Shown: in pieces, positions 14,549-22,184 of the stretch
How positions within the stretch are numbered: the stretch's first letter is position 1
Layout: each line of letters opens with the position of its first letter
Assembly (NCBI GenBank): GCA_002422985.1
Contig: DITZ01000107.1
Span: 1 to 35,367 of the forward strand
DNA: 35,367 bases
Source: Sphingomonadales bacterium UBA6171
GTDB lineage: Bacteria > Pseudomonadota > Alphaproteobacteria > Sphingomonadales > Sphingomonadaceae
Reading direction: 5' to 3'
Program-made: the position numbers and the translations under genes
The notes under the pieces: generated by a model
Told to the model about the DNA's origin: nothing
The model's database searches: none
What the model saw: only the letters and a program-made list of their open reading frames with translations

Positions 14549-16924
14549 CTAAGGCTTCAGCACCAGCCGATAGACTGTTTTGCCCGGCAGGAACGGGGTG
14601 GGGCGGCCCTCCACCCAATCCTCATGCCCGCCCAGATACCAGGGCGCCAGCGGGTTGCCGCTGTTGCCGCCGGGCATGTGGAACAGCCCTTCCGCTTCCC
14701 GTCCCGGTGTCACCGCAAAGCGTTCGGAGGCGCCAAAGCCCGGTGCCTGCGCCCGCACGGTTGGCCGGTCCCCCGGCACGGCGCGGTTTTCCGGGTTCAC
14801 CAGCCAGCCGATGGGGGCGATGGCGCGGGCCAGTGGGTGGCTCACCCCATGCTGGCCCACATCGCCCCACAGATAGCGGGCCGGATCACCACCGGCTTTC
14901 TCGTCCACATCATCCGCCACCACGTCCAGCGCATTGGCGATCAGCGCATCCCAGCTTTTATAGTTGCCCGGCACCAGATGCGCGGGCCGCTCCCGCAGCA
15001 GCAGGCGCATGGAGCCTTCCGAACTGCCGCTGGCATAGCTGCGCCGCGCACTGCCCGCGGCCGGATTCCCCATATAGCCATTATACACATCCTCCACGAT
15101 GGTGCGGCGGAACCTGTCGATCATGCGGTAGCCGGTCGCCTGCGGCACGGCGCGCTCGCCCCATTGCGCCACCGGCGGGATCAGCCGGGCGAGGCGCGGA
15201 TCGGCCCTGGCCTTCTGCAAGGCGTCCAGCATCAGCGCCTGCCAGAAACGGTTGCGCGTGGCCCTGTCGTCCAGCTGGATGGCCAGGAAATCAGCCGGCG
15301 CAAATTGCTGCCGCGCCAGCAGCAGATCGCGGATGCGCCCGGCGCGCGCGCCATTGTCATAGCCGCCGTCGCCCAGTTTCGCGTGCATTTCGCCGCCCGT
15401 CACCCGGCTGTTCGCCGTCCAGATGCGGCTGCCGGCCGGGTTGATGATGGTGGGCGTTTCTTCGGGTGCAAGGTCGCCGTCCCAGCGCCTGGTGCCGTCG
15501 GCAAAGCTCACCGCGTCCTGTCCGTTAAAGCCGATGCGCCTGGGCACCCGGCCGATGATGGTCCAGCCGATATTGCCGGCGCTGTCGCCCACGGTGAAAT
15601 TCTGCTGCGGCATGGCCGCCTTGTGGGCGAGGGCGATGGCCTGCGGCACATCGGCGGCCTGTTCCATCGCCAGCGCCGCCCCCAGCCGCACCGCGTCGCC
15701 ATTATGCGCCATCCAGCGCATGGCCAGCGTGCGCCCCAGCGCATCCTTGCCCACAATCGGCCCCCAGATCGTCTCCACGACCGGCAGCGCTTCACAAGCC
15801 CGCCGGATGCACAGCTGCTCGTTGATGCGGCGCACCACCGCCTCTCCCGATGGCGTGCGATAGCGGCCGGCCTGCTCGTCGGTCCATTCCACGATCACCG
15901 CGTCCGACGTGTCGATATAGCTGTTGGTATAGCCCCAGGCGACATGGCCGTTGGAGCCGGCGATCAGAAAAGGCGTGCCCGGCAGCGTAACGCCCGTCAG
16001 GTCCAGCGGCGCGGCGCCGCGCATCACCATGCGCGCGCGATACCAGATGGAGGGGACATTCAGCCCCAGATGCATGTCGTTCGCCACCAGCGCGCCGCCC
16101 GATGCCGTCAGCGCGCCGCCAACTGCCCAGTTGTTGGAGCCAACCACTTCGGGCAGCCGCAGATCCGCATCCACCTTTGGGGCGGCGGGCGCGGCGGGCG
16201 TAGCGGGCGGAATCACCGGCAAGGGCAGGGTGCTGCCATCAATCGGCGCGTCCAGCTCGCTGCCCATCGGGAACAACAGGTCGGCCAGTGCCCGGCCGCC
16301 GGCCTTTTCGGCAATCGCCCGGTCCATCTCCCGCTGCGGGGTGGCGGCCTGAAGGTCGATATACATGGCATAGACCGCGAGCAGGCTGTCTTCCGCCGTC
16401 CAGGGCTTCGGGCTGGTGCGGGTGATAAGATATTCATAAGGCGCAGCGCCGAGGCTCAGCCGCCCGGCATTCACACCGGCCACATAGGCGTCGAGCAGCG
16501 CTTTCTCGTCCGCCGGCATCGCGGCCACCATGGCGCGGGCGCGGGCGCGGAATCGGTGGATGCGGATGCGGCGGTCGATGCTCTGTGTCGCCTCGCCCGA
16601 CAGTTCGGACAGTTCGCCGGCGGCCAGCCGGCGCAGCGTGTCCATCTGGAACAGCCGTTCCTGCGCGTGCAGAAAGCCGAGCGCGCGGGCAAGGTCGAGC
16701 CGGTTGTCGGCGGTGATGGTGGGCACGCCGTTGGCGTCCCGCTCCACGGTGACGGGCGCGGAAAGGCCCGTCAGGGCCAGCTCGCCATCGGCCAGCGGGC
16801 GCGACTGGTGCATGGTCCACCACAGCAGCGCCAGGGCCAGCGCCAGCAGCAGCGCGACGATGGAGAGCAGCCACAGCAGCAGCCGGCCGATTTTTCCGAA
16901 CAAGGATGTGCCCGTCTGCGCCAT
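14549..16924 (-). CDS. Penicillin acylase family protein (Ntn hydrolase)
   Basis: 791 residues. An N-terminal membrane helix (about 13-36) anchors or exports it. The family is made as a precursor cut before a catalytic Ser; here that is S263 in EVVGSNNWAVGG, preceded by a Pro/Ala-rich linker (233-250) typical of the spacer peptide. The alpha part contains DANGVPTITADNRLDLARALGFLHAQERLFQMD, and the beta part has VANDMHLGLNVPSIWYRARM and GYTNSYIDTSDAVIVEW. It hydrolyses amide bonds; the physiological substrate could be a beta-lactam, an acyl-homoserine lactone or another acylamide. GGGGAGAG lies about 7 nt before the ATG. Transcribed away from cobT. Confidence 0.92.
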   Translation of the reverse strand: MAQTGTSLFGKIGRLLLWLLSIVALLLALALALLWWTMHQSRPLADGELALTGLSAPVTVERDANGVPTITADNRLDLARALGFLHAQERLFQMDTLRRLAAGELSELSGEATQSIDRRIRIHRFRARARAMVAAMPADEKALLDAYVAGVNAGRLSLGAAPYEYLITRTSPKPWTAEDSLLAVYAMYIDLQAATPQREMDRAIAEKAGGRALADLLFPMGSELDAPIDGSTLPLPVIPPATPAAPAAPKVDADLRLPEVVGSNNWAVGGALTASGGALVANDMHLGLNVPSIWYRARMVMRGAAPLDLTGVTLPGTPFLIAGSNGHVAWGYTNSYIDTSDAVIVEWTDEQAGRYRTPSGEAVVRRINEQLCIRRACEALPVVETIWGPIVGKDALGRTLAMRWMAHNGDAVRLGAALAMEQAADVPQAIALAHKAAMPQQNFTVGDSAGNIGWTIIGRVPRRIGFNGQDAVSFADGTRRWDGDLAPEETPTIINPAGSRIWTANSRVTGGEMHAKLGDGGYDNGARAGRIRDLLLARQQFAPADFLAIQLDDRATRNRFWQALMLDALQKARADPRLARLIPPVAQWGERAVPQATGYRMIDRFRRTIVEDVYNGYMGNPAAGSARRSYASGSSEGSMRLLLRERPAHLVPGNYKSWDALIANALDVVADDVDEKAGGDPARYLWGDVGQHGVSHPLARAIAPIGWLVNPENRAVPGDRPTVRAQAPGFGASERFAVTPGREAEGLFHMPGGNSGNPLAPWYLGGHEDWVEGRPTPFLPGKTVYRLVLKP

Positions 16925-17018
16925 ATCCGTCTCTCCCCTGGCGCAAAGGCTAGCGGTTCACCCGCCCTGTTGGAAGGCGGGAGATGACAGGGCGCGCAAC
17001 TGTTCCTAGAGATGCGGA

Positions 17019-18872
17019 ATGGCCGAACCAGATCGCATCGAGGATTTCCGTCAGGCGCTGGGCGCCGCCATGCGCGCGCTTGGCCGCCGCCCGGAATATG
17101 AGCTGAGCTATACGGCGGACCGCCCCGCCTGCCATGGCGATCAGGCGCGCGTGCCGCAACCCGCGCGCAGCCTAACCCCCGAACAGGCGGCCGAAAGCCG
17201 CGGCTGGGCCGACAGTTTCGCGCTGCGCCGCCGCCATCATGACGCGGGGCTGCATGCCGCGGTGGATGTGGGCGCGGGGATGCCGCGCGAGATGCTGAAC
17301 GCCGCCGAACAGGCGCGTATCGAGGCGCTGGGCGGGCGCGAAATGGCGGGCGTGGCGGCCAATCTGGGCCAGATGCTGGATATCCGCATGAAAACCGATC
17401 CGATTGCCCGCGCCCGCACGCCCGACGAAGTGCCGATGGCAACCGCGCTTGGCCTGATGGTGCGCGAGCGGCTGACCGGTGCGCCGGTGCCGGCCAGTGC
17501 GGCGGCGGGCGTGAGGATGGTGCGGCAGCGCATCGAAGCGCTGGCCGGCGCACATCTGGATGCGCTGGGCGATGCGATGGACGATCAGCGCGCCTATGCT
17601 GACGCCTTCCGCCGTGTGCTGCATGATCTGGGGCTGGCCGACGACCCCGACGCGCCGGAGGAGGGCAAGGAGGATTCGCCGGAGGAAGAAGGCAGCGAAG
17701 AGGAAAAGGGCGAGGAGGAGGAGAAGGAGGACTCCGATTCGACGGCCAGCGACAGCAGCATCGATGCGCGTGCCGAAGAAAGCGAAGGCGGGGAACCGGA
17801 CGGCGAGACGCGCGAGGTGGAGGTCGAATCCGACAGCCAGTCTGACAGCGAGATGGCAGATGATGGCGAAGAGGGCATGATGCCCTGGCGGCCGAATCTG
17901 CCCGAATCGAAGCTGCCGGCGGATTTTGACTATCAGCCCTGGACGACCGAATTTGACGAGGTGGTGCTGGCCGAGGAGCTGTGCGACGCGGAGGAGCTGA
18001 ACCGGCTGCGCGGCTATCTGGATCAGCAGCTGATCATGTTGCAGGGGGCGGTGACAAAGCTCGCCAACCGGCTGCAACGGCGGCTGATGGCGCAGCAGAA
18101 CCGCAGCTGGGATTTCGATCAGGAGGAAGGCCTGCTGGACCCGGCGCGGCTGACGCGGGTGGTGGTGTCGCCCGAACATGCGCTGAGCTACAAGATAGAG
18201 CGGGATATGGATTTCCGCGATACGGTGGTGACGCTGCTGATCGACAATAGCGGCTCCATGCGCGGACGGCCGATTTCCATTGCCGCCATTTCGGCGGACA
18301 TCATGGCGCGCACGCTGGAGCGCTGCGGGGTGAAAACCGAGATATTGGGCTTCACTACGCGCGCCTGGAAGGGCGGACAATCGCGGGAAAAGTGGCTGGC
18401 GGCGGGGCGTCCGCCCAAGCCGGGGCGGCTGAACGACCTGCGGCATATCGTTTACAAGGCCGCCGATGCGCCCTGGCGGCGGGCGCGGCGCAACCTGGGC
18501 CTAATGATGCGCGAAGGGCTGCTGAAGGAAAATATCGACGGCGAGGCGCTGCTGTGGGCGCATAACCGGCTGCTGGCGCGGCCGGAGGACCGGCGCATCC
18601 TGATGGTGATTTCAGATGGCGCGCCGGTGGATGATTCCACGCTGAGCGTGAACAGCGGCAATTATCTGGAACGGCATCTGCGGCAGGTAATCGGCTGGAT
18701 CGAAGGGCGGTCGCCGGTGGAGCTGATCGCCATCGGCATCGGGCATGACGTTACCCGCTATTATCGCCGGGCGGTGACGATCATGGATGCCGAACAGCTT
18801 GGCGGCGCGATGGTGGAGCAGCTGGCCGGACTGTTTGACGAGGACAAGCGCGGCAAGGCACGCAGGCGGTGA
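17019..18872 (+). CDS. cobT: Cobaltochelatase subunit CobT
   Basis: 617 residues, the usual length. With CobS it forms the AAA+/VWA chaperone complex that drives CobN to insert cobalt into hydrogenobyrinate a,c-diamide. The N-terminal domain is followed by a very acidic low-complexity stretch (about 212-290, EEEGSEEEKGEEEEKEDSDS), then a C-terminal von Willebrand A domain with the metal site DNSGSMRG (409-416) and further ligand region VISDGAPVDDSTL. The ending IDGEALLWAHNRLL...GIGHDVTRYYRRAVTI is characteristic of CobT. No cobS or cobN lies in the window, so the complex is assembled from unlinked genes. Upstream ribosome site is weak. Confidence 0.94.
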   Translation: MAEPDRIEDFRQALGAAMRALGRRPEYELSYTADRPACHGDQARVPQPARSLTPEQAAESRGWADSFALRRRHHDAGLHAAVDVGAGMPREMLNAAEQARIEALGGREMAGVAANLGQMLDIRMKTDPIARARTPDEVPMATALGLMVRERLTGAPVPASAAAGVRMVRQRIEALAGAHLDALGDAMDDQRAYADAFRRVLHDLGLADDPDAPEEGKEDSPEEEGSEEEKGEEEEKEDSDSTASDSSIDARAEESEGGEPDGETREVEVESDSQSDSEMADDGEEGMMPWRPNLPESKLPADFDYQPWTTEFDEVVLAEELCDAEELNRLRGYLDQQLIMLQGAVTKLANRLQRRLMAQQNRSWDFDQEEGLLDPARLTRVVVSPEHALSYKIERDMDFRDTVVTLLIDNSGSMRGRPISIAAISADIMARTLERCGVKTEILGFTTRAWKGGQSREKWLAAGRPPKPGRLNDLRHIVYKAADAPWRRARRNLGLMMREGLLKENIDGEALLWAHNRLLARPEDRRILMVISDGAPVDDSTLSVNSGNYLERHLRQVIGWIEGRSPVELIAIGIGHDVTRYYRRAVTIMDAEQLGGAMVEQLAGLFDEDKRGKARRR

Positions 18873-18874
18873 AG

Positions 18875-18894
18875 CGGCGGGTTTGACCCCGCCG
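18875..18894. terminator. Hairpin between convergent cobT and glycine-zipper gene
   Basis: CGGCGGG (18875-18881) pairs with CCCGCCG (18888-18894) around a 6-nt loop, 3 bp after the cobT stop and just before the end of the convergent gene. No T-run follows, so this is a weak terminator candidate. Confidence 0.5.
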
Positions 18895-18902
18895 TTCCTA
18901 AA

Positions 18903-19193
18903 TCAGCATTTCTTCGCGTTTTTGCCGATAATGGCACCCGCCGCCGCGCCGGCACCGGCGGCGAGTGCCGCCTCGCCGACATTGCCGCCGAAGATGAGCG
19001 CGGTGGCCGCGCCTCCGGCCGCACCGACGATGGCACCCTTCTTCTTACTGTCCTTTTTGGCTTTCTTGCAGGCTTCATAGCTGTCGAAAACCCGGCCATC
19101 ATAGGTCCATTGCTGCTTGTCTTTGGCCGGCAGCGGCGAGGCCGGCGCCAGCATGACCAGCGGCACCAGCGCGAGAATATAAAGCTGTTTCAT
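18903..19193 (-). CDS. Glycine-zipper envelope protein, paralogue A
   Basis: 96 residues from MKQLYILALVPLVMLAPASPLPA, chosen since GAGG lies 9 nt upstream; in-frame ATGs at 19199 and 19211 are less likely. The signal peptide is about 20 residues and has no lipobox. A soluble stretch with a single Cys in YDGRVFDSYEACKKAKKDSKKK is followed by a long glycine zipper, GAIVGAAGGAATALIFGGNVGEAALAAGAGAAAGAIIG, a helical hairpin that may insert in membrane. The last residue is Cys (KNAKKC). Closely related to the next gene, from which it is separated by 11 bp. Function unknown; similar to small 17-kDa-antigen-like surface proteins. Confidence 0.75.
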   Translation of the reverse strand: MKQLYILALVPLVMLAPASPLPAKDKQQWTYDGRVFDSYEACKKAKKDSKKKGAIVGAAGGAATALIFGGNVGEAALAAGAGAAAGAIIGKNAKKC

Positions 19194-19204
19194 CGCCATG
19201 GCCC

Positions 19205-19498
19205 TCAGCACGCCCGTCTGCCGACGAGCGCGCCGGCGGCGGCCCCTGCGCCGGCCGCCACGGCCGCCTCACCCAGATTGGCACCGGCGATCAGCGCGGT
19301 GGTGGCGCCGCCGACAGCACCAACGGTAGCTGCCTTGCCCTGTGTGCCGCCTTCGGACCGGCCGGAGCCATGCCCCTTGGCGATCAGACATTCCTCCCTG
19401 GTGGCGAAACGCTGGTCGCCATAATACCAGCCGCGACTGGTGGCGCATCCACCCAGCATCAATGATGCCGCGCCCATGGAAATAATCAATGCCCGCAT
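19205..19498 (-). CDS. Glycine-zipper lipoprotein, paralogue B
   Basis: 97 residues from MRALIISMGAASLMLGGCATS, where AAGGAGGAG precedes the ATG at good spacing. The lipobox LGGC gives C18 as the lipidated residue. The mature part has YYGDQRFATREECLIAKG with a conserved-position Cys, then a glycine zipper AATVGAVGGATTALIAGANLGEAAVAAGAGAAAGALVG, and ends in Cys (GRRAC). It shares about half its zipper residues with paralogue A downstream in the same operon. Probably an envelope protein; role unknown. Confidence 0.78.
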   Translation of the reverse strand: MRALIISMGAASLMLGGCATSRGWYYGDQRFATREECLIAKGHGSGRSEGGTQGKAATVGAVGGATTALIAGANLGEAAVAAGAGAAAGALVGRRAC

Positions 19499-19622
19499 GG
19501 CGCTCCTCCTTCTGGTTGGCAGGAGAATGGCGCAGCGGGCGGCCGAACTCAATGCTGGAAATGGCACCCCGCGCCGTTTGCGCGCTGCCTGGCAGCGTCG
19601 TCTGGCCGCGCAGACGGTTCGC

Positions 19623-19961
19623 TTATTCGTCCGGGCCGAGATTCTGGTTGCGCGGCGGGGCGGCGGCCGTCAGGCGCAGGGCTTCGGCCGATGCGCTCAG
19701 CGAACCGACTTCATCGGCCACATCATCCTCGTCCACCCGCACCTTTTGCAGATCGGAAATGATGCGTTCGGCGAGGATTGCCGGCGAAACAGTGGCTTCC
19801 GCGATTTCGCGCAGTGCCACGACCGGGTTTTTGTCGCGGTCCCGATCCAGCGTGATTTCGCTGCCGCCGGCGATCTGGCGCGCGCGCTGCCCGGCGAGCA
19901 GCACCAGCTCGAAGCGGTTGGGCACCTTTTCGATGCAATCTTCAACGGTGACGCGTGCCAT
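19623..19961 (-). CDS. rpoZ: DNA-directed RNA polymerase omega subunit
   Basis: 112 residues. The small omega subunit that helps assemble and stabilise the beta-prime subunit of RNA polymerase. The N-terminal MARVTVEDCIEKVPNRFELVLLAGQRARQIAGG and VALREIAEATVSPAILAERIISDLQKV match the omega family. A variable C-terminal tail (PPRNQNLGPDE) follows. It is read from a promoter at 20001-20029 (minus) back to back with that of rpsD. Confidence 0.95.
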   Translation of the reverse strand: MARVTVEDCIEKVPNRFELVLLAGQRARQIAGGSEITLDRDRDKNPVVALREIAEATVSPAILAERIISDLQKVRVDEDDVADEVGSLSASAEALRLTAAAPPRNQNLGPDE

Positions 19962-20000
19962 CCGGGTCTCTCTCGCTACGATAATCTTGGAAGAAGCGGC

Positions 20001-20069
20001 TCGCTACAGGCTGGGACGGCACAGGTCAAGCTTCATGGGCTTGACCGGGCGGGCCTGTGCCGCTAACGG
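20001..20069. promoter_or_regulatory. Divergent rpoZ and rpsD promoters sharing an inverted repeat
   Basis: GGTCAAGC (20024-20031) and GCTTGACC (20039-20046) are perfect inverted copies, each giving an outward-facing TTGACC -35 box. On the plus strand TTGACC (20041-20046) is 17 nt from TAACGG (20064-20069). On the minus strand TTGACC (20024-20029) is 17 nt from TAGCGA (20001-20006). The symmetry extends into the spacers (GGCACA at 20018-20023 and TGTGCC at 20056-20061). Confidence 0.6.
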
Positions 20070-20215
20070 CGCCCCTTCGCATTCGGCCCCGCACGTCTGG
20101 TGAAGCGGTGGCCCGGCCAGCCTATGCTGTTCGCGCGGGTCCAGACAGGCCGGTTCCTCTTCGGGGCCGGCAGATCGTGCGGCAATCATGCCCCGGTCAA
20201 GCGAAGGATGATAGC

Positions 20216-20827
20216 ATGTCGAAGCGCCAGAGCGCCAAGTATAAACTCGACCGCCGCATGGGCGAGAATGTCTGGGGTCGTCCGAAGTCCCCGGTCAACC
20301 GCCGTGAATATGGCCCCGGTCAGCATGGTCAGCGCCGCAAGAGCAAGGTTTCGGATTTCGGTCTGCAACTGCGCGCCAAGCAGAAGCTGAAGGGCTATTA
20401 TGGCGATGTGACGGAAAAGCAGTTCCGCAAGGTCTATGCCGAAGCCGTCCGCATGAAGGGCGATACCTCGCAGAACCTCATCGGCCTGCTGGAGCGCCGC
20501 CTGGGCACCGTCGTCTATCGCGCCAAGTTCGCGCCGACCGTGTTCGCGGCCCGCCAGCTGGTGAACCATGGCCATGTCAAGATCAACGGCCGCAAGTGCA
20601 ACATTGCGTCTGCGCTGGTGAAGCCGGGCGATGTGGTGGAAGTGGGCGACAAGGGCCGTCAAATGGCGCTGGTGCTCGAAGCCATCCAGTCGTCCGAGCG
20701 GGATGTGCCGGAATATGTGGGCGTCGAAGGCTTCTCGGCCCAATATGTCCGCGTGCCGACGCTCGACGAAGTGCCATATCCGGTGAAGATGGAACCGAAT
20801 CTGGTGGTCGAATTCTACAGCCGCTGA
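20216..20827 (+). CDS. rpsD: 30S ribosomal protein S4
   Basis: 203 residues, normal length. It binds 16S rRNA early in 30S assembly. The start MSKRQSAKYKLDRRMGENVWGRPKSPVNRREYGPGQHGQRRK is the alphaproteobacterial form, without the N-terminal Cys zinc motif. The S4 RNA-binding domain (about 94-155) contains RLGTVVYRAKFAPTVFAARQLVNHGHVKINGRKCNIAS. AAGGA lies about 8 nt before the ATG, which overrules the longer open frame back to 20057. It is followed by a strong terminator. The leader of roughly 140 nt could be a site for autoregulation, but no known S4 leader motif was recognised. Confidence 0.97.
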   Translation: MSKRQSAKYKLDRRMGENVWGRPKSPVNRREYGPGQHGQRRKSKVSDFGLQLRAKQKLKGYYGDVTEKQFRKVYAEAVRMKGDTSQNLIGLLERRLGTVVYRAKFAPTVFAARQLVNHGHVKINGRKCNIASALVKPGDVVEVGDKGRQMALVLEAIQSSERDVPEYVGVEGFSAQYVRVPTLDEVPYPVKMEPNLVVEFYSR

Positions 20828-20850
20828 TCCATCGGGACAGCCGGTAAAGC

Positions 20851-20884
20851 AAAGGGCGGGGCCAAAACCCCGCCCTTTCTTTAT
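20851..20884 (+). terminator. Rho-independent terminator of rpsD
   Basis: AAAGGGCGGGG pairs with CCCCGCCCTTT across a 5-nt loop and is followed by CTTTATGG, 24 bp past the rpsD stop. It can also terminate the convergent lipoprotein gene. Confidence 0.88.
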
Positions 20885-20899
20885 GGCCTTCCTTGCGGC

Positions 20900-21319
20900 T
20901 CAGCCCGCCACCAGCGTCAGCGGCACGATGCAGCCAATGGAGAGCGCGCGCGCCATCGTGGCGGCCTCCGCCGAACCGGGCAGCATTGAGTCCGCCGCGC
21001 GCACCCTGTCCCGGCACAGCGTCAGCAGCACGCCCAGCGCTGCCAGCTCCGCCTTGGCGGCCAGGCCCGGCCGGCTGATCTGGTCCGTCGCGGCCGCAAA
21101 GACCGACAGGCGCGCCCGCTCGATATGCAGCGCCACCGTCGCAGCCTCCACCTCACCGGCGGGCAGCGCCAGCCCATCCACCAGCGCGCGCAGTTCGGTG
21201 ACGGACAATGCCACCTTCTCGCGCAGGCTGCTGTTGCCATGGGTGACGCCACGCTCGCCGGTGGTGGCACAGCCGCTCAGCAGCAAGCCGAGGGCGGAAA
21301 GGGCGAAAATATGCTTCAT
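20900..21319 (-). CDS. Small lipoprotein of unknown function
   Basis: 139 residues from MKHIFALSALGLLLSGCATTG, preferred over the longer frame because GGAGG lies 6 nt upstream and the lipobox LLSGC (C17) falls right after a signal sequence. The mature part is largely helical (LREKVALSVTELRALVDGLALPAGEVEAATVALHIERAR) with two Cys near CRDRVRAAD and IGCIVPL. It is not a member of a family I recognise. It is encoded convergently to rpsD and downstream of the DsbA-like gene; probable envelope protein. Confidence 0.7.
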   Translation of the reverse strand: MKHIFALSALGLLLSGCATTGERGVTHGNSSLREKVALSVTELRALVDGLALPAGEVEAATVALHIERARLSVFAAATDQISRPGLAAKAELAALGVLLTLCRDRVRAADSMLPGSAEAATMARALSIGCIVPLTLVAG

Positions 21320-21380
21320 TGGCTGCCTCCATTTGCAAGAAACAACCAATCTGGTATCAAATAGCCTTAGTGTAGGACAG

Positions 21381-22184
21381 TCAGCCCGGACTGGCTTTCG
21401 CGCGCGCCGCCGCCACCGCCTCTTTCAGCGCGTCATAGCCCACCGCGCCCGACAGAATCCTGTTGCCGATCACATAGCTGGGCGTTCCCGTCAGCCCCAG
21501 CGCCCGGCCCAGCGACAGGTTGCGCTCCAGCTCGTCTGCCAGTGATTTTGATGACAGTGACGCCGCCACCTTGCCCTCATTCAGACCGGCCTGGCGCACC
21601 GAGCGAATCAGCCGTTCCTGGCTCAGCTCGCCCTGTCCCGCAAACACGCTGCGATAAAAGTTGATGTAGCGCCCCTGTTCGGCGGCCGACAGGCTGGCGC
21701 GGGCAAAGCGCTCGCTGTCCGGCCCCAGCACCGGCATGTCACGGAACACCAGTTTCAGCTTCGGATCTTCCGCCATCAGCCGCTCCACATCGCCCGATGA
21801 CTGGCGGCAGAAGGGGCAGTTGAAGTCGAAAAACTCGACCAGCACCACATCCCCATCCTCCGCCCCCATCCAGGCGCCGGCAAAGGGCGTCTCGATCGCC
21901 TCGCGGTTGGAGGCGAGCAGCTTCTCCACCTCGCGCTCCTGCAACCGGTTGATGGCTTCGGGAATAATCTCCGGATTGGCGAGGATGGCTTCCTTCACCG
22001 CTTTCTCCATCGCCGCCTTGTCCGCCACCATGCCCACGGGGCGCAGCGCGGGTGCGGCAAACCACAGGCCGGCAACCATCAGCGCCACCATGCCCGCGCC
22101 GCCCGCCGCCCAGATGGCCGGATGCAGGGGCTGCCTCTCCTTTGCAACCGGCGCTGCCGGCACCGTCTCATCCCCGGCGATCAC
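21381..22184 (-). CDS. DsbA-family thiol-disulfide oxidoreductase (membrane-anchored)
   Basis: 267 residues from a GTG. A transmembrane helix (about 24-44) is followed by a periplasmic thioredoxin fold. The redox centre is C123-P-F-C126 in FFDFNCPFCRQ and the cis-proline loop is TGTPSYVIGNR. An N-terminal helical cap (ADKAAMEKAVKEAILANPEIIPEAINRLQEREV) is typical of the BdbD/ScsC-like branch in alphaproteobacteria. It probably handles disulfides or copper-related redox in the periplasm. The start lies 15 bp inside the end of the upstream protease gene, so the two are coupled. No DsbB partner lies nearby. Confidence 0.9.
   Translation of the reverse strand: MIAGDETVPAAPVAKERQPLHPAIWAAGGAGMVALMVAGLWFAAPALRPVGMVADKAAMEKAVKEAILANPEIIPEAINRLQEREVEKLLASNREAIETPFAGAWMGAEDGDVVLVEFFDFNCPFCRQSSGDVERLMAEDPKLKLVFRDMPVLGPDSERFARASLSAAEQGRYINFYRSVFAGQGELSQERLIRSVRQAGLNEGKVAASLSSKSLADELERNLSLGRALGLTGTPSYVIGNRILSGAVGYDALKEAVAAARAKASPG

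Noticed and set aside
14447..16987. Plus-strand open frame of 846 codons opposite the penicillin acylase gene
   Set aside because: Codon-phase shadow. The minus-strand product has complete family motifs, while this frame is Arg/His/Gln-rich without any.
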